In this document: piece after piece, positions 14,369 to 16,231 of the stretch
Numbering within the stretch: the stretch's first letter is position 1
Layout of the letters: each line of letters opens with the position of its first letter
NCBI GenBank assembly: GCA_934700635.1
Contig: CAKUXU010000011.1
Span: forward strand, 1 to 16,231
Reading direction: 5' to 3'
DNA: 16,231 nt
DNA from: an uncultured Eubacteriales bacterium
Lineage (GTDB): Bacteria > Bacillota > Clostridia > Oscillospirales > Acutalibacteraceae
Notes under the pieces: generated by a model
Database searches by the model: none
Seen by the model: only the letters and a program-made list of their open reading frames with translations
What the model was told of the DNA's origin: nothing
Position numbers and translations under genes: made by a program

Positions 14369-15283
14369 ATGAGCGATTATGTTCTTGAAACTAATGGCCT
14401 TAGTAAAGTTTACGGTCGTAAAAAAGCTGTTAATAACCTAGACTTAAAAGTAAGAAAAGGTGATATATATGGCTTTATAGGAAGAAATGGAGCGGGAAAG
14501 ACTACCGCTATTAAGCTTGTGGCCGGGCTTGCAAAGCCAAGTGAAGGTGTGATAAACCTTTTTGATAGCAGTAATTTAAGTGAAGGTAGAAAAAAGATAG
14601 GTGTGGTTATTGAAAATCCTACCTATTACCCCTATATGAGTGCACGTCAAAATATGGAAGTACAAGCACTTATGAAAGGTGTTAAGGATATCAAAGCTAT
14701 TGATTATATCCTTGAATCTGTTGGTCTTGCAGATACAAAAAATAAAAAAGTAAAGAACTTTTCTTTAGGTATGAAACAAAGATTAGGTATTGCTTTTGCT
14801 CTTGTAGGAGACCCTGAGTTTTTAATTTTAGATGAACCTATTAATGGACTTGATCCTATGGGAATAAAAGAAATAAGAGATTTGATAATTAAGTTAAATA
14901 AAGAATCTGGTATAACTGTTTTAATATCAAGCCATATTTTAGGAGAGCTTTCTAAAATGTGTACCGCTTATGGTGTTATTTCAAATGGTGAGCTTATTTC
15001 TCAGGTTACAGAGGAAGAGCTTCAAAATCTCGTTAAACCTTTCGTTAGAATAAAAACAAATAATCCTGAAAAAGCTGCTGATCTTATAAAATCTGAACTT
15101 AAAATTTCGGATATTGAAATTAAAAGTGGATACATTTATGTTTATGAAGGTATTGACAGACTCATAGAAATGAATATTCTACTTGAAAACAATGAAATTA
15201 TAGTTGAATCTATTTCAAAACAAGAAGGAAACTATGAGGATTACTTTATAAGTCTTATGGAAGGAGATAATGCCAATGATTAA
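14369..15283 (+). CDS. ABC transporter ATP-binding protein, BcrA/lantibiotic-protection type
   Basis: A 304-residue ATPase with Walker A GRNGAGKT (38-45), signature FSLGMKQR (131-138), Walker B FLILDEP (151-157, catalytic E156) and H-loop H189. The Q-loop region reads VIENPTYYPYMSARQNM, with Glu in place of Gln, which is typical of the BcrA/NatA-like exporters that confer self-protection or bacitracin and lantibiotic resistance. The C-terminal 90 residues form the accessory domain common in this group. TAGGAGGT sits close to the ATG. It overlaps the permease gene. Substrate is unknown; no peptide or regulator gene is adjacent. Confidence 0.92.
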   Translation: MSDYVLETNGLSKVYGRKKAVNNLDLKVRKGDIYGFIGRNGAGKTTAIKLVAGLAKPSEGVINLFDSSNLSEGRKKIGVVIENPTYYPYMSARQNMEVQALMKGVKDIKAIDYILESVGLADTKNKKVKNFSLGMKQRLGIAFALVGDPEFLILDEPINGLDPMGIKEIRDLIIKLNKESGITVLISSHILGELSKMCTAYGVISNGELISQVTEEELQNLVKPFVRIKTNNPEKAADLIKSELKISDIEIKSGYIYVYEGIDRLIEMNILLENNEIIVESISKQEGNYEDYFISLMEGDNAND

Positions 15284-16046
15284 TTTGCTTAGAGCTGATT
15301 TTTATAAACTTATCAGAAGAAAATCTTTTTATATTTGTGCGTTACTTGGAATGATTCTTTCTGGATTATCTATATGGACATTAAATTTAAGTTTTAACGG
15401 TATGCCGGCTTCACTTTTTGGGTACAATGCTTCTACAGCACTAAGTTATGGAATAACTGCAGGAAGTCTTTTTTGTCTTATATTTGTTTCCATGTTTGTT
15501 TCGGGTGAATTTTCTTTTGGAACTATGAAAAATATTATTGCTAGCGGTCAAAGCAGAATAAATATTTATCTTTCAAAAATGATTATGACACTTATGGTTG
15601 TAACTATATATACTATTTTATGTGGTATTGTTGCTTTTATTGTCGGTGGAATACTTTGGGGATACGAAGGAATTTCAAGAGATGATTATCTTAACATTTT
15701 AAGAATGATAGGACTTGTAATTTCAGTTGAATTTGCAATGAACAGCTTGTACCTTATGGTAGGTTTCTTAGTTAGAGGAACAGGCGGAACAATTTCAATT
15801 AACGTTCTTATGGGTATGATTTTCAGAGATTTCGTTTTACCGCTTTTAAACGCAGGAATTTACAAACTTTTTGAAAATTCTGATTTTGATGCTACAAAGT
15901 ACTGGCCAAATACATACATGTCTTCTTTCCTTTCTTTGACTGTAGAAAGTAAAGACATAATTATGGGATTAACAGTATGTTTGGCTGCAATATTAATCAG
16001 CTCCGCTATAGGAATTTTCACATTCGTTAAAAGAGATATCAAGTAA
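15276..16046 (+). CDS. ABC-2 type transporter permease
   Basis: A 256-residue membrane protein with six likely helices (about 18-38, 55-80, 100-127, 145-168, 174-192 and 232-250). It starts MINLLRADFYKLIRRKSFY, the usual opening of BcrB-like ABC-2 permeases. An earlier ATG at 15270 lies only 3 nt from the AAGGAG ribosome site, whereas ATG 15276 has the normal 9-nt gap, so I prefer the latter. The first codons overlap the end of the ATPase gene (last 8 nt), which suggests coupled translation. With the ATPase it should form an exporter in the cytoplasmic membrane. Confidence 0.9.
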   Translation: MINLLRADFYKLIRRKSFYICALLGMILSGLSIWTLNLSFNGMPASLFGYNASTALSYGITAGSLFCLIFVSMFVSGEFSFGTMKNIIASGQSRINIYLSKMIMTLMVVTIYTILCGIVAFIVGGILWGYEGISRDDYLNILRMIGLVISVEFAMNSLYLMVGFLVRGTGGTISINVLMGMIFRDFVLPLLNAGIYKLFENSDFDATKYWPNTYMSSFLSLTVESKDIIMGLTVCLAAILISSAIGIFTFVKRDIK

Positions 16047-16068
16047 TGGAAATTTATTTATTAAAATT

Positions 16069-16099
16069 AAAGCTACAGATTTAGATCTGTAGCTTTTTT
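16069..16099 (+). terminator. Intrinsic terminator of the ABC operon
   Basis: A 12-bp perfect stem, AAAGCTACAGAT (16069-16080) and ATCTGTAGCTTT (16085-16096), with a TTAG loop runs straight into six T residues. It lies 23 nt after the permease stop. The sequence to the window end (16100-16231) is AT-rich and shows no gene, promoter or repeat that I can support. Confidence 0.93.
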
Positions 16100-16231
16100 A
16101 GTTTGCAATAAATATGTTAGTAGGTCAAATAAATGTTATTTTTATAATTTTAAAAAAGATATTTTATTTTGTAGATAAAAACTTAATATTTAAATCAAAT
16201 TATCTTAATAATAGTTATGTTTTTTTAAGAA

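Noticed and set aside
16100..16231. Possible end of a convergent gene at the right edge
   Set aside because: The minus strand has a short open stretch from the edge to an early stop, but nothing in it is recognisable and the sequence is very AT-rich.

Overview
The window comes from a low-GC Gram-positive bacterium, most likely a member of the Clostridia. The reasons are uniformly AT-rich sequence, strong GGAGG ribosome sites, consensus sigma-A promoters, an IreB-like start, a TarI/TarJ pair and an FHA-SEDS protein paired with a class B PBP. Genus cannot be told from the sequence.

Left block (1-1618, minus strand): an S21 ribosomal protein gene (rpsU) with an unusual acidic, Ser-rich N-terminal extension, then a YqeG-type HAD phosphatase, then type II 3-dehydroquinase (aroQ). 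These are followed by the first codons of a probable ireB with its own promoter, cut by the window edge. A 290-nt divergent region (1619-1909) carries a consensus promoter facing each way.

Central block (1848-14266, plus strand): one long, tightly spaced gene run behind a consensus promoter. It encodes a Wzx/Wzy-type cell-surface polysaccharide pathway. In order these are an ExoA-like GT2 glycosyltransferase, a LicD-family phosphotransferase, TarI and TarJ (CDP-ribitol synthesis), a GT4 glycosyltransferase, a Wzy-like polymerase, a Wzz-like co-polymerase, a degenerate BY-kinase-fold protein that has lost its Walker motifs, and a Wzx-like flippase. No glycosyl-1-phosphate initiating transferase and no TarF/TarL-type polymerase is present, so ribitol phosphate is probably added by the LicD protein. 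The same strand continues without a visible terminator into an FHA-domain SEDS (FtsW/RodA) glycosyltransferase and a class B PBP, a peptidoglycan synthase pair that may answer to Ser/Thr kinase signalling.

Right block (14290-16099, plus strand): a two-gene BcrA-type ABC exporter with its own promoter, closed by a strong intrinsic terminator. The last 130 nt hold no gene that I can support.

The most unusual features are two genes whose only well-placed start codons are non-standard (CTG at 5520 and ATT at 11198, each behind a perfect Shine-Dalgarno), the pseudo-BY-kinase, the TarIJ-LicD ribitol-phosphate module, the SxD variant of the PBP SxN motif, and the extended S21.
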